Source of the DNA: Aspidiotus rigidus
Taxonomy: Eukaryota; Arthropoda; Insecta; Hemiptera; Diaspididae
Direction of reading: 5' to 3'
Length of the DNA stretch: 64,000 nucleotides
NCBI GenBank assembly: GCA_035079385.1
Contig: JAVHKY010000056.1
Location: 7,075,501 to 7,139,500, forward strand
The notes beneath the pieces are model-generated. The model searched no databases. It had not been told where the DNA came from and saw nothing but the letters and a program-made list of their open reading frames with translations. Numbering within the stretch: position 1 is the stretch's first letter; the number at the start of each line of letters is the position of its first letter. This document shows positions 1 through 13,734 of the stretch, in pieces. A program made the position numbers and the translations under genes.

Positions 1-119
1 TACTCGGTGCAACCAGGGAAAGGCCTGCTAAACCGGATAGGGACAGGGACAGGTTACCTATCCTAGGGGCGGCGGCGTAGAGACTCAAGCAGTCAAACAC
101 GGCGGCGCCCTCAGCTCTG

Positions 120-291
120 GTGAGATGAGCTACTGTCAACTGAGGTGTATAGAATTGGGTTACGTACCACTACTGCATCGGAGGTTAAGGGGTTACGTAC
201 TGTGCTTTGCACCCTCACGTCCGGAGATCTTCTTAAGCAGTAGTCTTCACGTCCAATTGTATCCACCAAAAACCTGCCCGAAGGTATAAAA
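120..291 (+). promoter_or_regulatory. conserved leader block of copy A
   Basis: The block contains ggggttacgtactg (189-202), accctcacgtcc (211-222), ttaagcag (233-240), a second tcttcacgtcc ending at 254, then aacctg and ggtataaaa (TATAAA at 285). The same order of CCYTCACKTCC, TTAAG, AACCTG and GGTATAAAA occurs before the ATG of copies C, E, F and G. The TATA-like box is only 23 bases before the ATG. Promoter function is inferred; the signal may act in RNA. Confidence 0.5.
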
Positions 292-307
292 GGGAACTTA
301 AGGCAAA

Positions 308-3300
308 ATGGTACGTACACGTAGTGGTAAAGCCTCGGACGAAACTGTGCATGTGGTGAGTACAGTTGGGACTGGATCCACACCACAACCTGGAACAAGC
401 ACTGGACCAAGCAGCAGTGACCAGGTTCAAAGGCCTGCAAGAAAAACTAGAACGAAGGGCAATCTAGCTTCCACCGTAGCTCAAGAAGCAAATGAAACGG
501 TGGCCTTGTTGCCACAACAACAACATACACGGGCAAACAAAAGAATGAAGTGGACCACAGAGATGAACAAATTTATAATGCGCGTGTATTACGAATGTAC
601 GGAACTGGAGACTGAACAGACAGGATATCGACAGAAGCTTTTTGAACAGTTTAAGGCTAGATACCCGCAAATGAATATAACTGAACAGCGCATTGCAGAC
701 CAAAAACGAGCCATAGAGAGAAACCAGATGCTGAGCAGCAGCACATTAACAAGAATACGCAACGAGGTCGCAAATCAACAAAATAGCCAAAACAACAGCA
801 ATGACCACCAGAGCAGTAGTAAAACCCAAGAGACGGAGGATGTCCAGACAATTCCGAATACACATATAGAAATGGTGACAATGCCACCAGAAGTACCACA
901 GGAAATAGTAACGGAGTACGAGCGCGCTAAGAGGGAATTTGCCGGAATGGCACCAGAACAAAGACCACGCTTTCCAGCTATGCGAAAAACGCTAAAATTG
1001 AAAAGAACAATCCAATCGATCAATAAAATTGCACACACGGATGTAATATCTAGTGAAGAACCAACATTGTGTGAAATTCTGGACATAGTATACTGTGCAG
1101 CAGTAGCAGCAACAAGAATTTGTGGGAAAGACGTCAAACCCGAAAGTGAACAATATAAAGAAAAACGTACGAACAAATGTGAACTATGGGAACGTAGAAT
1201 TTTGGAAAAGATCGGTGAACTAAGAACGGACGTAAACAGAGTAACTCAGTACCAGAATGGAAATGACTCGCGCAGACTGAAGGCAGTCATACCAAAACTA
1301 AGAAAAAAATATACCACGCATAGTAGGCATGAAGCAGAAAACCATGATATAGATGAAATCTTGGATACCGTCAAACAGAAGTTAAAGGTACAAAGTGACA
1401 AACTACGAAGATATGAAACAAGTAATGAGAGACGAAAGCAAATAACCAATTCTACAATTGTGAAAGAAACTTCTACAATGGCTTACGAGAAGAGCAAATA
1501 GAAATTAAGGAACTGCCAAAAAAGGAAGCTGTGGAGAATTATTGGAGCGGCTTATGGGAAGGAGAGGAAGTACACGCACATAACACAGAGTGGTCAGCCT
1601 TGGTGAAGGAACAGATGCAGGAGAAAGAAATAATGGAAGAACCTATTGTAACAGTGAGAGATATCAAAAAGGCAATAACTCGAACACACAGCTGGAAAAC
1701 ACCGGGACCAGACAAAATTCAGAATTTCTGGTACAAACACCTGACAGCAGTCCATAATAGTATCTGTCAAAACTTCAACAACATCATAAAAGGGAAGAGC
1801 CCAATACCAGAATTTATAGCAAAAGCATACACGTACCTGAAACCAAAGACCAAAGATACAACCAACCCAGCAAAATATAGGCCAATCACCTGCCTGAACA
1901 CCATTTATAAAATATTAACAAGTTGCATAGCAGAAAAAGTCCGTTTGCATATTGAAACAAACAACATATTAGCAGAAGAACAGAAAGGCTGTAGGAAAGG
2001 TTCAAAAGGATGCAAAGAACAATTAATAATTGATCAAACAATAATGGAGCACGCGTATAAGAAGAAACGAAATATTACAACCGCATTCATAGATTATCAA
2101 AAAGCCTATGATTCGGTCCCACACTCGTGGCTCAAAGCAGTCCTAGAAATATACAAGGTCCATCCAGCTCTAACAGTATTCCTGGATAAATTGATGAAAC
2201 AATGGCGAACCGAAATCCAGATAAAAGGAAGTGTAGGAACAATAAAGACTAGAGAAATCAAATTTAAGCGAGGTATTTTTCAGGGTGATGCATTCAGCCC
2301 AATGTGGTTTTGCTTAGCGATGAATCCACTCTCGACAATATTGAACGCAGAGCAACAAAAAGACGGGTTTCTCATAAAAGAATATAACTTAAAGGTATCA
2401 GTCACACATCTCTTGTATATGGATGACCTCAAATTATATGGTCGGACTGAGAGATGCCTAAATAACCTGTTGAAAACGACAGAGGACTTCTCTCGAGACA
2501 TAAAAATGAAATTCGGAATCGATAAATGCAGTATACAAAATATCAAAAAGGGCAAACTCGATCATAATAACAAAGAAAACGGAGAGACGCGAGGCATTCC
2601 ACAGATGGGGCCAGAAGATATGTACAAGTACCTTGGATATGAGCAGAACTGCCGAACAGAACATACAAAAATAAAACAAACTCTAACTGAGGGATTCTGC
2701 CAACGAATGCGTAAAATAACAAATAAACATTTGAATAGCAAAAATATGACAAAGGCAATTAATACCTATGCCATTCCACTATTGACATATTCGTTCGGAA
2801 TTATTAAATGGACCACCACAGAAGTGGAAGACTTGGAGCGAAAGATACGAAAAGCGCTGGTTACTGCACGAAAATTCCACCCCAAAGCGGCGATCGAACG
2901 CCAAAACATACCAAGAAGATTGGGGGGACGGGGAATAATTGACATCGTCAGTCTGAGAGAGAGGCAGATTGAGGGACTTAGAAAATATTTCTGGAGCAAA
3001 GCAAAAGATTCACCGATGCATCAGATAGTAACAAATATTGACGACAGATACACACCGCTCAACCTCAGCTCAGGCATTCCGGCGGAAACACAAAATAGCA
3101 AAGAAAAATTGGAGGAGAAATTGGAAAGGTGGAAAGGAAAGACCCTGCATGGACGATATGCCGCAGAAATTGAAGCCGAGGGTATTGACAAGCAGGCATC
3201 GCTCCGGTGGCTGGAAAAGGGACTTCTGTTCCCTGAAACAGAGGGCTTCCTGATGGCGATCCAAGATCAGGTGATAAGAACAAAGAATTACAGGAAGTAT

Positions 3301-3924
3301 ATAATAAAGGACTTGCAGGAGAATGATGTTTGCCGAATATGTGGCGACAAACCCGAGACCATTCAACATATAATTGCGGGCTGTGAAAAAATGGCACCGA
3401 CGGAATATTTACAAAGACACAATGATGTTGCAAAGGTGCTGCATATAGCTCTGGTAAAGAAATATGGCTTTAATAAACAGGAAGAAAAATACTACAACTA
3501 CGAACCCAAGAAGATCCATGAAAATGAAAGAATAAAGTTATATTGGGATCGAACAATTATGACTGATAAAACAGTGCAAGCAAATAGACCTGATATAACG
3601 GTCATCGACAAGAGCAATAAAGAGGTGCACTTAATCGATGTTGCTATACCTAATACAAATAACTGCATGAAAACAGTAACAACCAAAAACGAAAAGTATA
3701 GGGATCTAGCCACGGAAATGCAAAGAGTAGGAATCGCCAAGAAGGTATTAGTGAATCCGATAGTAATATCTGCAACCGGAGTGACACCCACAAAAACAAT
3801 ACGGAACGTGGAGAAGCTACTCGGAAAAACTGAGGCGGTGCGGATATTCGAGCTGATGCAGAAGGCGGCAATATTGGCAACCACAAGAATAGTTCGGAGA
3901 GTTCTAGGAGAGTCGTACAGATAG
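308..3924 (+). pseudogene. Dong/R4-like ORF with one frameshift: Myb-like domain, RT, CCHC, restriction-like endonuclease
   Basis: The protein would copy element RNA by target-primed reverse transcription. The start at 308 (MVRTRSGKASDE) matches the starts of the other copies. Residues about 70-140 hold a basic helical block (KRMKWTTEMNKFI) that may be a Myb/SANT-like DNA-binding fold. A one-base frameshift near 1440 moves the frame: the first part ends at the TAG at 1499-1501 and the second part is open to 3924. RT signatures are AYDSVPHSWL (motif A), FQGDAFSP (motif B), YMDD at 2416-2427 and YKYLG. A CX2CX8HX4C knuckle lies at 3331-3384. The endonuclease motif is RPDI at 3586 followed by IDVAIP around 3633, with both acidic residues present. 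The homologous sequence reads through the break, so this is a recent lesion or an assembly error. Confidence 0.88.
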
Positions 3925-3985
3925 ACTATGGCCATGGTGAAAACCCGCCCTAGTTTACGATACCGCCAAGGGCGTGCGATGAGGA

Positions 3986-3987
<2 letters not shown>

Positions 3988-4031
<44 letters not shown>
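3988..4031. repeat. (TAA)n, 44 bp
   Basis: This pure TAA tract is both the 3' tail of copy A and the 5' boundary of copy B. It is the shortest tract inside the array apart from the terminal one. Confidence 0.97.
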
Positions 4032-5431
<1,400 letters not shown>

Positions 5432-5577
5432 GGGGCCAAAAGGGGCCAGTAATGGGAGATCCATGGATCAACAGGAAACCCACCAAGTGGGGATCCGCAA
5501 CCATTTGCTGACGCTCAAGCCCAATCTGCAGGTCCTGTTAAGCCAAGCAGCATAGCTGGGCGGCGACAGATGTAGAT
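5432..5577 (+). ncRNA. degenerate HDV-like ribozyme at the 5' end of copy C
   Basis: It aligns with the ribozymes of copies E and F. P1 is GGGGCC (5432-5437) with GGTCCT (5531-5536); P2 is atctgca (5524-5530) with tgtagat (5571-5577). The P4 stem CAGC/GCTG replaces CAAC/GTTG of E and F, which is a compensatory change. The 14-base P3/L3 block present in E and F is missing between P2 and P1', so this copy is probably inactive. Confidence 0.6.
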
Positions 5578-5583
5578 GGACGT

Positions 5584-5945
5584 AGGAGAAGGAAAACTCC
5601 GACATATAAACCATCTCACCTCACTTCTCATCAAGAATCAAGACCGTATTCCGGGAATGCAGCGACTTCCTGTAACCCTAGCGAAATGTGGGGAAGAAAG
5701 TCCTGAGGGTTCACGTCACTTCATCCACGAGAAGGAAAACTCAGATAAATAAACCCGGCCTAAGCCGTCATCTAGCTGAATCCCAACTCAAGAATCCGAA
5801 CGGTAAGTCGCAAAGGGACCACCCGAACGACTTTAGGGCGGAGTCCCGCGCACTAGTAGTGAGAGATGGGAGAAGAGAAGAAAAACTCGATATAACACCC
5901 GGTCAAAGCCGTAACAGAAGCCCCTATACATCCAGGACCAAGCAG
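5584..5945 (+). repeat. three iterated hairpin modules in the leader of copy C
   Basis: The module is GGAAAACTC, a short A-rich spacer, ACCCGG, 4-5 bases and CCGT. Copies lie near 5584-5612 (the hairpin half is degenerate), 5730-5771 and 5870-5914. The last is followed by aggaccaagcagc near 5935, which also occurs in E, F and the R1-like element. Each clear copy can form a short CGGY/RCCG hairpin. Confidence 0.6.
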
Positions 5946-6015
5946 CAGGAGGTATAACGCAACTGGACTGCAAGAAATCGAAATTGATAGACAGGAGCAA
6001 TCATACAGAGGATAA

Positions 6016-6102
6016 GCCTTCACTTCCACAGTGGTACCAACGACTGTGGGTTAAGTACCGCTTTCTGTATGTCCTGTCAAAACCTGGCTGATAGGTATAA
6101 AA
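6016..6102 (+). promoter_or_regulatory. conserved leader block of copy C
   Basis: It contains gccttcacttcc (6016-6027), ttaagtac (6051-6058), aacctgg and ggtataaaa (TATAAA from 6096), 30 bases before the ATG at 6126. Order and spacing match the other four long copies. The function is not known. Confidence 0.45.
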
Positions 6103-6125
6103 AGCACGATAAACGGCAATATAAA

Positions 6126-9100
6126 ATGATGAGAACAAGAAGCCAAGCCTCGGACCCAACCAACAAAGTGTCGCTGTTGGTTGGTGCGGACCAGAAGACA
6201 CCGCAGGGAACAACCCACGAAGCAAGCCGCGTGGGCCCTGCGAAACCATCGGCAAGAAAACCGCCTACGCAAGTACAAACTGATGCCTCTGACAATGATA
6301 TGTCAGCCACAGTAGTACAAACTCGAGCTAAGAGAATGAAATGGTCAGGCGACCTTAACGAATTCATAATACGCTCGTATTACACGTGTACCCGCCTGGA
6401 AACGGACTGTACGTTGTGGAGGAAAAAGGTGTTTCAAATGTTCATCGAGAAATATCCCAATCTAGAGGTCACAGAACAACGTGTAGCAGACCAAAAAAGA
6501 GCCATTGAAAGAAACAAGTTGTTGGCAAAGGGAACAATGGATAGAATGGAGGCAGAAATCGAAAAAGAGCTCAGTATGACAGAGGAACAGTCAGCGGAGC
6601 AGCCGGAAGGAGGAACAATACAGGAAGAGGAACTGGAAGAACAGCAAACACAGGCGAACGCTAACCCTACACAGAACCAGGAAGACGGCAGTGAGGCGCT
6701 GGATGATGAAATGGAGAACGAATATCAAAGGGCACAGGCAGAATTCCTAGACCACCCGGTCCTAAGTAGACCTAGAATACCAAGGATAAGAGAGAATGGG
6801 AAAACTATAAGTGCTGTAGCGGCTGTCAATAGATGCCTAGAAAAGGAGCTACAAAGTAACCGCCCAGGTACCATAGATATATATGGAAGAATATACTGTG
6901 CAGCAGTGGCAGTTGTAAGAACGTTGGGAATGACAGTTGATAGCGAAGGAGCAGAGAGTATACCGCGAAAATCACCAAGTAAACCCAAGTGGATGATCAG
7001 GCTTGAGAAGGAAGTAATAGAATTAAGAGCAGATCTCAATAGAATAGTTGCTTGTAGTAAAACAGAAAATATGAACAGAAGAACGAAGAACAATTAAACG
7101 AATCCGTTCCTTAAGGTTACGCCTATCCATCATAAACGAAAAAACGAATACTCCAAGGGGAGAGTAAACAAATGCAAACCGCAGAAAATAAAAACGAAGG
7201 GAGCGCTAACCATCTTCAAACCTGAAATGAAAGCTCCCTTCGTTTTTATTTTCTGCGGTTTGCATTTGTTTACTCTCCCCTTGGAGTATTCGTTTTTTCG
7301 TTTAACGAAGAACAAGTATGAAAAACTAAAAAAGAAATATAAGATACATGCAAAATACGAAAAAGAAACCACTGAAATTAATGAAATACGCGATACAATA
7401 AAGCAAAAGCTAATAGTAAAAGCCGCAAAACAAAGAGCTATACAAGAAAACTGGATAATGCACGATTCCAACAAAACCAGAAAATGTTCTACAGAAATAT
7501 GGATGGAGAAGCAGTGACAGCTAAAGAGATACCAACAAAAGAGGAAGTTACAGAATTCTGGGCTGGTATATGGTCAAACAAAGTTGGACACGAGAATGGT
7601 GCATACTGGATAAAAGAAATAGAGAAGCAGATGGGGCAGGTGCAGCCAATGCAGGAAAATCAAGTACCCGTGACCGAGGCACAACTAAAGGTGGTTATCA
7701 AAAGACTGAAAAATTGGAAAACCCCGGGACTGGACAGGATTCAAAATTACTGGTACAAGAAGTTAACAGCGGCGCACCAAGCGCTATTAACAGAAATAAA
7801 TAAATATATAGACAAGCCCGATACTGTACCAGAATTCTTCACGCAAGGGGTTACCTATATGAAACCGAAGAAAGGCGATACCAAAAATCCAGCAAACTAC
7901 AGACCTATAGCGTACCTCCCAACAGCATATAAGATATTTACAGCGTGCATCACATTAAAAATAAGAGATCACTGCACAACCAACAACATTATCTATGAAG
8001 AACAGAATGGCTGCAGAAATAAAGCATACGGATGTAAGGAACAACTGGTAATCGATCAGTGCATAATGGAACAAGCCAGGAAAAATAACAGAAAGTTATG
8101 CACGGCATACATAGATTATCAAAAAGCGTACGACTCTGTTCCACACACATGGCTAGTGAAGAGCCTGGAAATATACAAAATACAACCAAAAATTATAAGA
8201 TGCCTAAGTGTAATGATGAAAAAATGGTCAACTATCATTCAAGTTAGAGGACAAGAAGAGGCGGTTAAAACTGAACCAATTCACATCAGAAGAGGTATAT
8301 TCCAGGGAGATTCGCTCAGCCCACTATGGTTCTGCATAGCTCTCAATCCGCTATCAATGTTATTAAGAGAGTCAGTAATAGGATTCAATATAAGAAACAA
8401 TAAAAAAGTCGCATACACCCTGAATCACCTGCTCTACGTTGATGACCTGAAGCTGTACGCACCGTCAAGAGAAAAACTGAACCAATTGCTGAAAATAGTA
8501 CACGAGTACTCTGCCGATATAAAAATGTCGTTTGGACTGGACAAATGTAGGATATGGGACCCTAATAGCACCAAAGAACCAGAAAGCAGTGATATAGAGG
8601 AAATGAAGCCACAAGAGTTATATAGGTACCTCGGAACTGAACAAAACAAAGGCACTGATCACAAGGCCATGAAGGATGAGCTGAAGAAAAAATTTATACT
8701 CCGACTTAGACAAGTGATGAGAACTGGGCTAAAAAGTCGGAACTTAGTCAAAGCAATTAATACATACGCAATCCCAATTTTAACCTACTCGTTTGGTATC
8801 ATCAAATGGAATAACACTGAGATAGAAGATCTACAGAGAAGAGTCAGGGTACTGATGGAGAAGAACAGAATGCTACACCCGAAGTCGGCAGTTGAAAGAT
8901 TAATAATAGCAAGAAGTAGCGGAGGAAGAGGAGTGCTAAACCTGAAGTGGCTTCATGATAAACAAATATCAAATTTGCGAATGTATTTTAAAAAAAAGAA
9001 AGAAACATCAAAACTGCATCATGCAATAGTCGAGGCAGATAAGGGGATCACAACAGTGCGGCTCAGGGAACAGGAAACAGAGAAAAACTTGAAGAAAGAG

Positions 9101-9907
9101 AACTGCAATACAGAGCTGATTGAGCAATGGAAAAAGAAAATAATACACGGACGATACCCAGCCGAATTGGAGCAAAAAGAAGTTGACATCAGAGCCTCCG
9201 TGATGTGGCTGACAGATGGATATCTGTATCCAGAAACGGAGGGATTCATGGTAGCGGTGCAGGATGGGGTGATCAAGACAAGGAACTATATAAAGTACAT
9301 TATCAAAGACGACTCAGCCCAAGAAGATAGATGCCGAATGTGTGGCAAAATAGGAGAAACCATACAACACATTATCAGCGCATGTGAAAGCCTGGTAATG
9401 GAGGAATATAAGGCAAGGCACGACAGCGTGGCAAAAGTCGGACATATGGCGATTATAAGAAAGTGGAGAATACCGACCGAAACAAGGCCATACTGGGAGT
9501 ACGAGCCAATAAAATCCTTAGAAAACGAAGACGCCATGGTACTATGGGATAGGACAGTTTACACAAATAAAACAGTAGCACACAACCGGCCAGATATAAT
9601 ACTAAAAGATAAAAAGAGAAAAATCACATACCTCATAGATATAGCTGTCCCAGGGACCAATAATATGACCAGTACAATACAGAATAAAATAAATAAATAT
9701 AAAGAACTGGCGGAAGAAATACAGAGGATGTGGAAAACAAAAACGAGAATCCTACCTATAGTCGTTACAGCCACAGGTGTGATCCCGAAGAAAACAATCG
9801 AGAGCGTACACGAACTTGGAGGTGCAAGACCAGAAATAAGAGCGATGCAGAAAGCAGTGATTCTCCACACCACAAGAATAGTCCGGAAAGTGATTGGGGA
9901 AGAATAA
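6126..9907 (+). pseudogene. Dong/R4-like ORF, interrupted by insertion and frameshift
   Basis: The start at 6126 (MMRTRSQASD) is chosen by alignment with the other copies; an in-frame ATG at 6069 is upstream of the conserved TATA-like box. The frame runs to a TAA at 7095-7097, inside a fold-back insertion whose net length is a multiple of three. It then resumes (KNKYEKLKKKYKIH) and shifts by one base near 7445, before FYRNMDGE, and stays open to 9907. The RT has AYDSVPHTWL, FQGDSLSP and YVDD at 8435-8446 (Val instead of Met). The CCHC knuckle (CRMCG to HIISAC) begins near 9332 and the endonuclease has RPDI and IDIAVP near 9590-9650. Catalytic residues are intact. Confidence 0.87.
7094..7305. 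mobile_element. 212-bp fold-back insertion (MITE-like) in the ORF of copy C
   Basis: The insert starts ttaaacgaa and ends ttcgtttaa, and is flanked by a direct 10-bp duplication cgaagaacaa (7084-7093 and 7306-7315). Inside, arms of about 70 bp (roughly 7133-7203 and 7231-7303) are near-perfect inverted repeats around a 26-base loop. Removing the insert restores the conserved RTKNK reading. A 9-10 bp duplication with long inverted repeats suggests a Mutator-like fold-back element, but no transposase is present. Confidence 0.75.
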
Positions 9908-9997
9908 GATTAGTCTATATTTTCATATTGTACACACTATTTATATACCTGCTACTTTGTTAGCCTATATAAATTAGTATACCGGCAACGGCCGAGA

Positions 9998-10814
<817 letters not shown>

Positions 10815-11226
10815 CGCTTGTGTGTCGCATGTGCAGCACCGCCCGTCATCCATAATGGAGTAGGTGCGGGTTGCGTATGCATTTAATATTGTTTCCTCCA
10901 ACACCGGAATCGACCCTTTCGGGTATAACTTCAGTGAAGGAGGAATCTCCTACGCGAACCCCCTCTTCTACTCGGCAACTGCCAAGTTGCTTTGACAACC
11001 GCCAAGCTGCGATGCCCCCCTGGCACGCACAAAAAAGAAACAGCACTAGAGAACGCACTCACGTCACAAAAACGACACTGTCACATCACACCAGGCGTAA
11101 TAAGTCGCTGTTGCGTGAATCTCACTGTATGGTACTCGTTAGACATATTCGTATGAACAGTGAACGTACCGTAGTAAGTTCACCGGAATAGAGGACGCGG
11201 AGCAACCATATAAACGCGAGATTCTT
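10815..11226 (-). other. 3' UTR of the R1-like element
   Basis: This stretch lies between the RT stop and the TTA repeats. It contains no coding signal I recognise. On the element strand the final bases read gacacacaagcga and join the repeat without poly(A). Confidence 0.55.
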
Positions 11227-13734
11227 TCAACAACTATAAAGGCCGTAACAATCTGGATGGTATCCTTCTTCCTCTTCTTCCTGCAGACCTGGATGTTGAT
11301 GGTACACAGGTGTTGAGTAGGCCATAGCGTGGTTCTGCATTTGCCTATTCCATTCCTGGTCCATCTTCCTCTTCATGATGGTGGCCGCAAATGCAGACAC
11401 CTGGTTCCATGCTTCTTCGGAACCTAGCATGGTGGGTACCAGGCTACTCGGGTCGAGCGCTTCATCTACCCCGATCTCTTGAAGAGACCGACTAAGCTCG
11501 TCCCGCTCACGCCTCCACGCCTCACACTCAAATAAGGTGTGTTGTGGACCATCATCCCGCCCTTGGTTACAGTGCGAACACGTTGCCTGCTCAACTTTCC
11601 TTAACTTCTCGTGAAGGTACTTGTTGAAGCAGCCATGGCCGCTTAACACCTGCGTCAGGTGAAAGTTCAGCTGACCATGGTGTCGGTTCATCCACTCATC
11701 AAGGTCGCGTATTAGCACACGGGTTGTCCATGTACCCAGTTCACTCTGGGCAATTCTTTCTTTCCACTTTACAAGCAAGGAGCGCCTGGCCTCCTGCTTG
11801 ACCCGTAAAGCTTCTCGGTTGCTCGTCGTTCTCTTCTTTGCTTCAAACACCACCGCTCTCTCCTCCGCAAGGAGCTCGATTGGTGGTGAGCGTGCTAATA
11901 CACAAAGAGCCTCCGTCGAGACAGTGCGGTAGGCACTAACACACCTCAGCGCAGCTCTTCGTTGGATCTTTACCATCTCTCTTCTTCGGTATGGTATCTT
12001 CATGCAGTCGGCCCATACTGGCGCACCATATAGGAGGATCGACAAGGCGGTGCTCATCATGATCCTTCTCCTTGCTTCTCTCGGTTCTCCCAGGTTCCTC
12101 ATAAGGCGGCTTAGGTATCCAACTACCCGGCCCGCCTTTTCCGCTGCCATCAGGAAATGGTGCCTGAAGCTAAGCGTTGAGTCAAACCAGATGCCCAGGT
12201 ATTTCATTTGCTTCTTGGTTTCAATTTCCACACCTCGCAGGCGAAAGGTGGGTGGCTTGAACTTCCGACGGGTCGTGAATAAAATGGCCTCCGTCTTACT
12301 TGCTGCTAGTTCAAGTCCAGCCGACTCGATCCAACGCGTCACATCCTCTAGGGCCCGGTTTACCCTGCTCTCCACCGCTACAGTTGTTTCGGCGGTGCAT
12401 ACCACCAGGGTGTCATCCGCATAGCAGATAAGCTTAACCCCCGGTGGCAGCTTCACCTTAAAGATTCCGTTAAATGCGACGCACCACAAAAGTGGCCCAA
12501 GGACCGACCCCTGTGGCACCCCACAAGTAACAGGGCGCTTTACTGTACCAGCAGACGTCTCTGCTTGGATTTCACGGCAGCTAAGATAGCTGCTGATCAT
12601 CCTGAGCAGGTATGCGGGCACTCCTGCGTTCACAAGAGCTTCCAATATCATCTTCCATGGAATTGAATTGAACGCATTTCTTATGTCGAGGCTGACGGCT
12701 GCGCAAAACTGGCGCATATCAATCGCTGACTTGGCTATCCTCTTCAGCCGGATCCCAGCATCTGATGTGCAGCGTCCAGTTTGAAAACCGTACTGGCTAT
12801 CAGAGATTATATCTCTTTCCTTCAGATAGCTCTCCAATCGATTGGCTATCACTCTTTCTAGAAGTTTCCCAACATTGTCTAGCAGACAAAGTGGACGATA
12901 AGAGGATGGTAGACCAGGTGGTTTATCCTTCTTATCGATCAACGCTAGCCTGGCTTTCTTCCATCGCACAGGGAACAGTCCCCCAGCAATTGCCGCATTG
13001 AATGTATCAACAAGCAGTGCTGGGTCAACTGAATGTATGGCGCTCCAGACTGGATTTGGAATCTCATCCGGGCCTGGAGCCTTCCAATACTTACCCCGCA
13101 GTCTATTGACTGCTGCATCAACCTCCTCGGTGCCTAGGAGGGATATACCATCCTCTTCTACTATTGGTAGCGTTACCATTGGTGGTGGCTGCTGTGGGAA
13201 CAAGCCATCAATGATTTGACCCACAACATCCGGCTCCATTCGGCTCATTGCTGAGAGGCCTTTGAGCTTCTTCAGCACTAACTTATAAGGCTTTCCAAAC
13301 GGGTCGTCATCTGCCATCTCACATAGCTCTCGCCATGCAGCACTCTTGCTGTCCTTGATGGCCTTCTTCAGCCTTTTACGAGCCAGCTGGTATTCGGGTG
13401 CAACCGCCCGCGCCCCTTCGCGGCCACTACTACGCTGGTATATCCGGCGCTGACGGTTGCACTCTTTTCTCAATTCGGCAATCTTGTTGGTCCACCAGTA
13501 AACAGCCCTCCTCTTCTTTGGTGGACCTTGCCTGGGCATGGCTACATCGCAAGCTTTGGTGACAGTCTTGATCATCCTCTCGGCTGCCACCTCCGCATTG
13601 CCTTCTTGCTCTTCTTCTTGATCCCATGTGAGAGCAAGCTGCGGCAATGTGGCCTCTTCGGAGGCACTTGAAGCAGCGGGGGGGTGCTGTGTCCTTCTTC
13701 TCCAGTGAGCGGACCTTGCAGTTGCTCCACCCAA
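11227..13734 (-). CDS. R1-clade ORF2 remnant: RT and C-terminal zinc knuckle, endonuclease deleted
   Basis: The frame is open for 835 codons. Homology to R1-type ORF2 begins only after about residue 35. The first recognisable part is the linker that normally follows the endonuclease (KACDVAMPRQG, VYWWTNKIAEL). The RT is complete: YRPLCLLDNVGKLLE, motif A AVSLDIRNAFNSI, motif B CGVPQGSVLGPLL, YADD in motif C, then MKYLGIWFD. A CX2CX9HX4C knuckle (CSHC to HTLFEC) lies near the C-terminus. No RNase H is seen, as usual for R1. The upstream part overlaps the gag frame because an internal deletion joins the two ORFs near 13630-13650. The RT itself shows no inactivating change. Confidence 0.82.
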   Translation of the reverse strand: MGGATARSAHWRRRTQHPPAASSASEEATLPQLALTWDQEEEQEGNAEVAAERMIKTVTKACDVAMPRQGPPKKRRAVYWWTNKIAELRKECNRQRRIYQRSSGREGARAVAPEYQLARKRLKKAIKDSKSAAWRELCEMADDDPFGKPYKLVLKKLKGLSAMSRMEPDVVGQIIDGLFPQQPPPMVTLPIVEEDGISLLGTEEVDAAVNRLRGKYWKAPGPDEIPNPVWSAIHSVDPALLVDTFNAAIAGGLFPVRWKKARLALIDKKDKPPGLPSSYRPLCLLDNVGKLLERVIANRLESYLKERDIISDSQYGFQTGRCTSDAGIRLKRIAKSAIDMRQFCAAVSLDIRNAFNSIPWKMILEALVNAGVPAYLLRMISSYLSCREIQAETSAGTVKRPVTCGVPQGSVLGPLLWCVAFNGIFKVKLPPGVKLICYADDTLVVCTAETTVAVESRVNRALEDVTRWIESAGLELAASKTEAILFTTRRKFKPPTFRLRGVEIETKKQMKYLGIWFDSTLSFRHHFLMAAEKAGRVVGYLSRLMRNLGEPREARRRIMMSTALSILLYGAPVWADCMKIPYRRREMVKIQRRAALRCVSAYRTVSTEALCVLARSPPIELLAEERAVVFEAKKRTTSNREALRVKQEARRSLLVKWKERIAQSELGTWTTRVLIRDLDEWMNRHHGQLNFHLTQVLSGHGCFNKYLHEKLRKVEQATCSHCNQGRDDGPQHTLFECEAWRRERDELSRSLQEIGVDEALDPSSLVPTMLGSEEAWNQVSAFAATIMKRKMDQEWNRQMQNHAMAYSTPVYHQHPGLQEEEEEGYHPDCYGLYSC

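Larger units (their letters stand above)
1..3987 (+). mobile_element. Dong/R4-like non-LTR retrotransposon, copy A
   Basis: This copy runs from the window edge to a (TAA)n tail. It has one ORF encoding RT and a restriction-like endonuclease, and a 3' UTR of about 60 bases. Its 5' end lies before base 1. The leader from base 33 resembles copy G around 26140 (both read ccggatagggacagg, then ttacctatcctagggg), so A and G form one leader subfamily. The clade call rests on a single ORF, a C-terminal CCHC plus RPD-x-DV endonuclease and TAA-tract insertion, as known for Dong of Bombyx. Confidence 0.88.
5432..9997 (+). mobile_element. Dong/R4-like copy C
   Basis: This is a full-length copy between TAA tracts. 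It begins with GGGGCC immediately after TAA and ends at cggccgagag before a (GAA)n tail. The leader is of the E/F type. The ORF is broken by a fold-back insertion (7094-7305) and by one frameshift near 7445. Confidence 0.9.

Noticed and set aside
1435..1531. Programmed frameshift in the Dong-like ORF
   Set aside because: Breaks fall at different places and in different directions in A, C, E, F and G, and no conserved slippery site or pseudoknot recurs.
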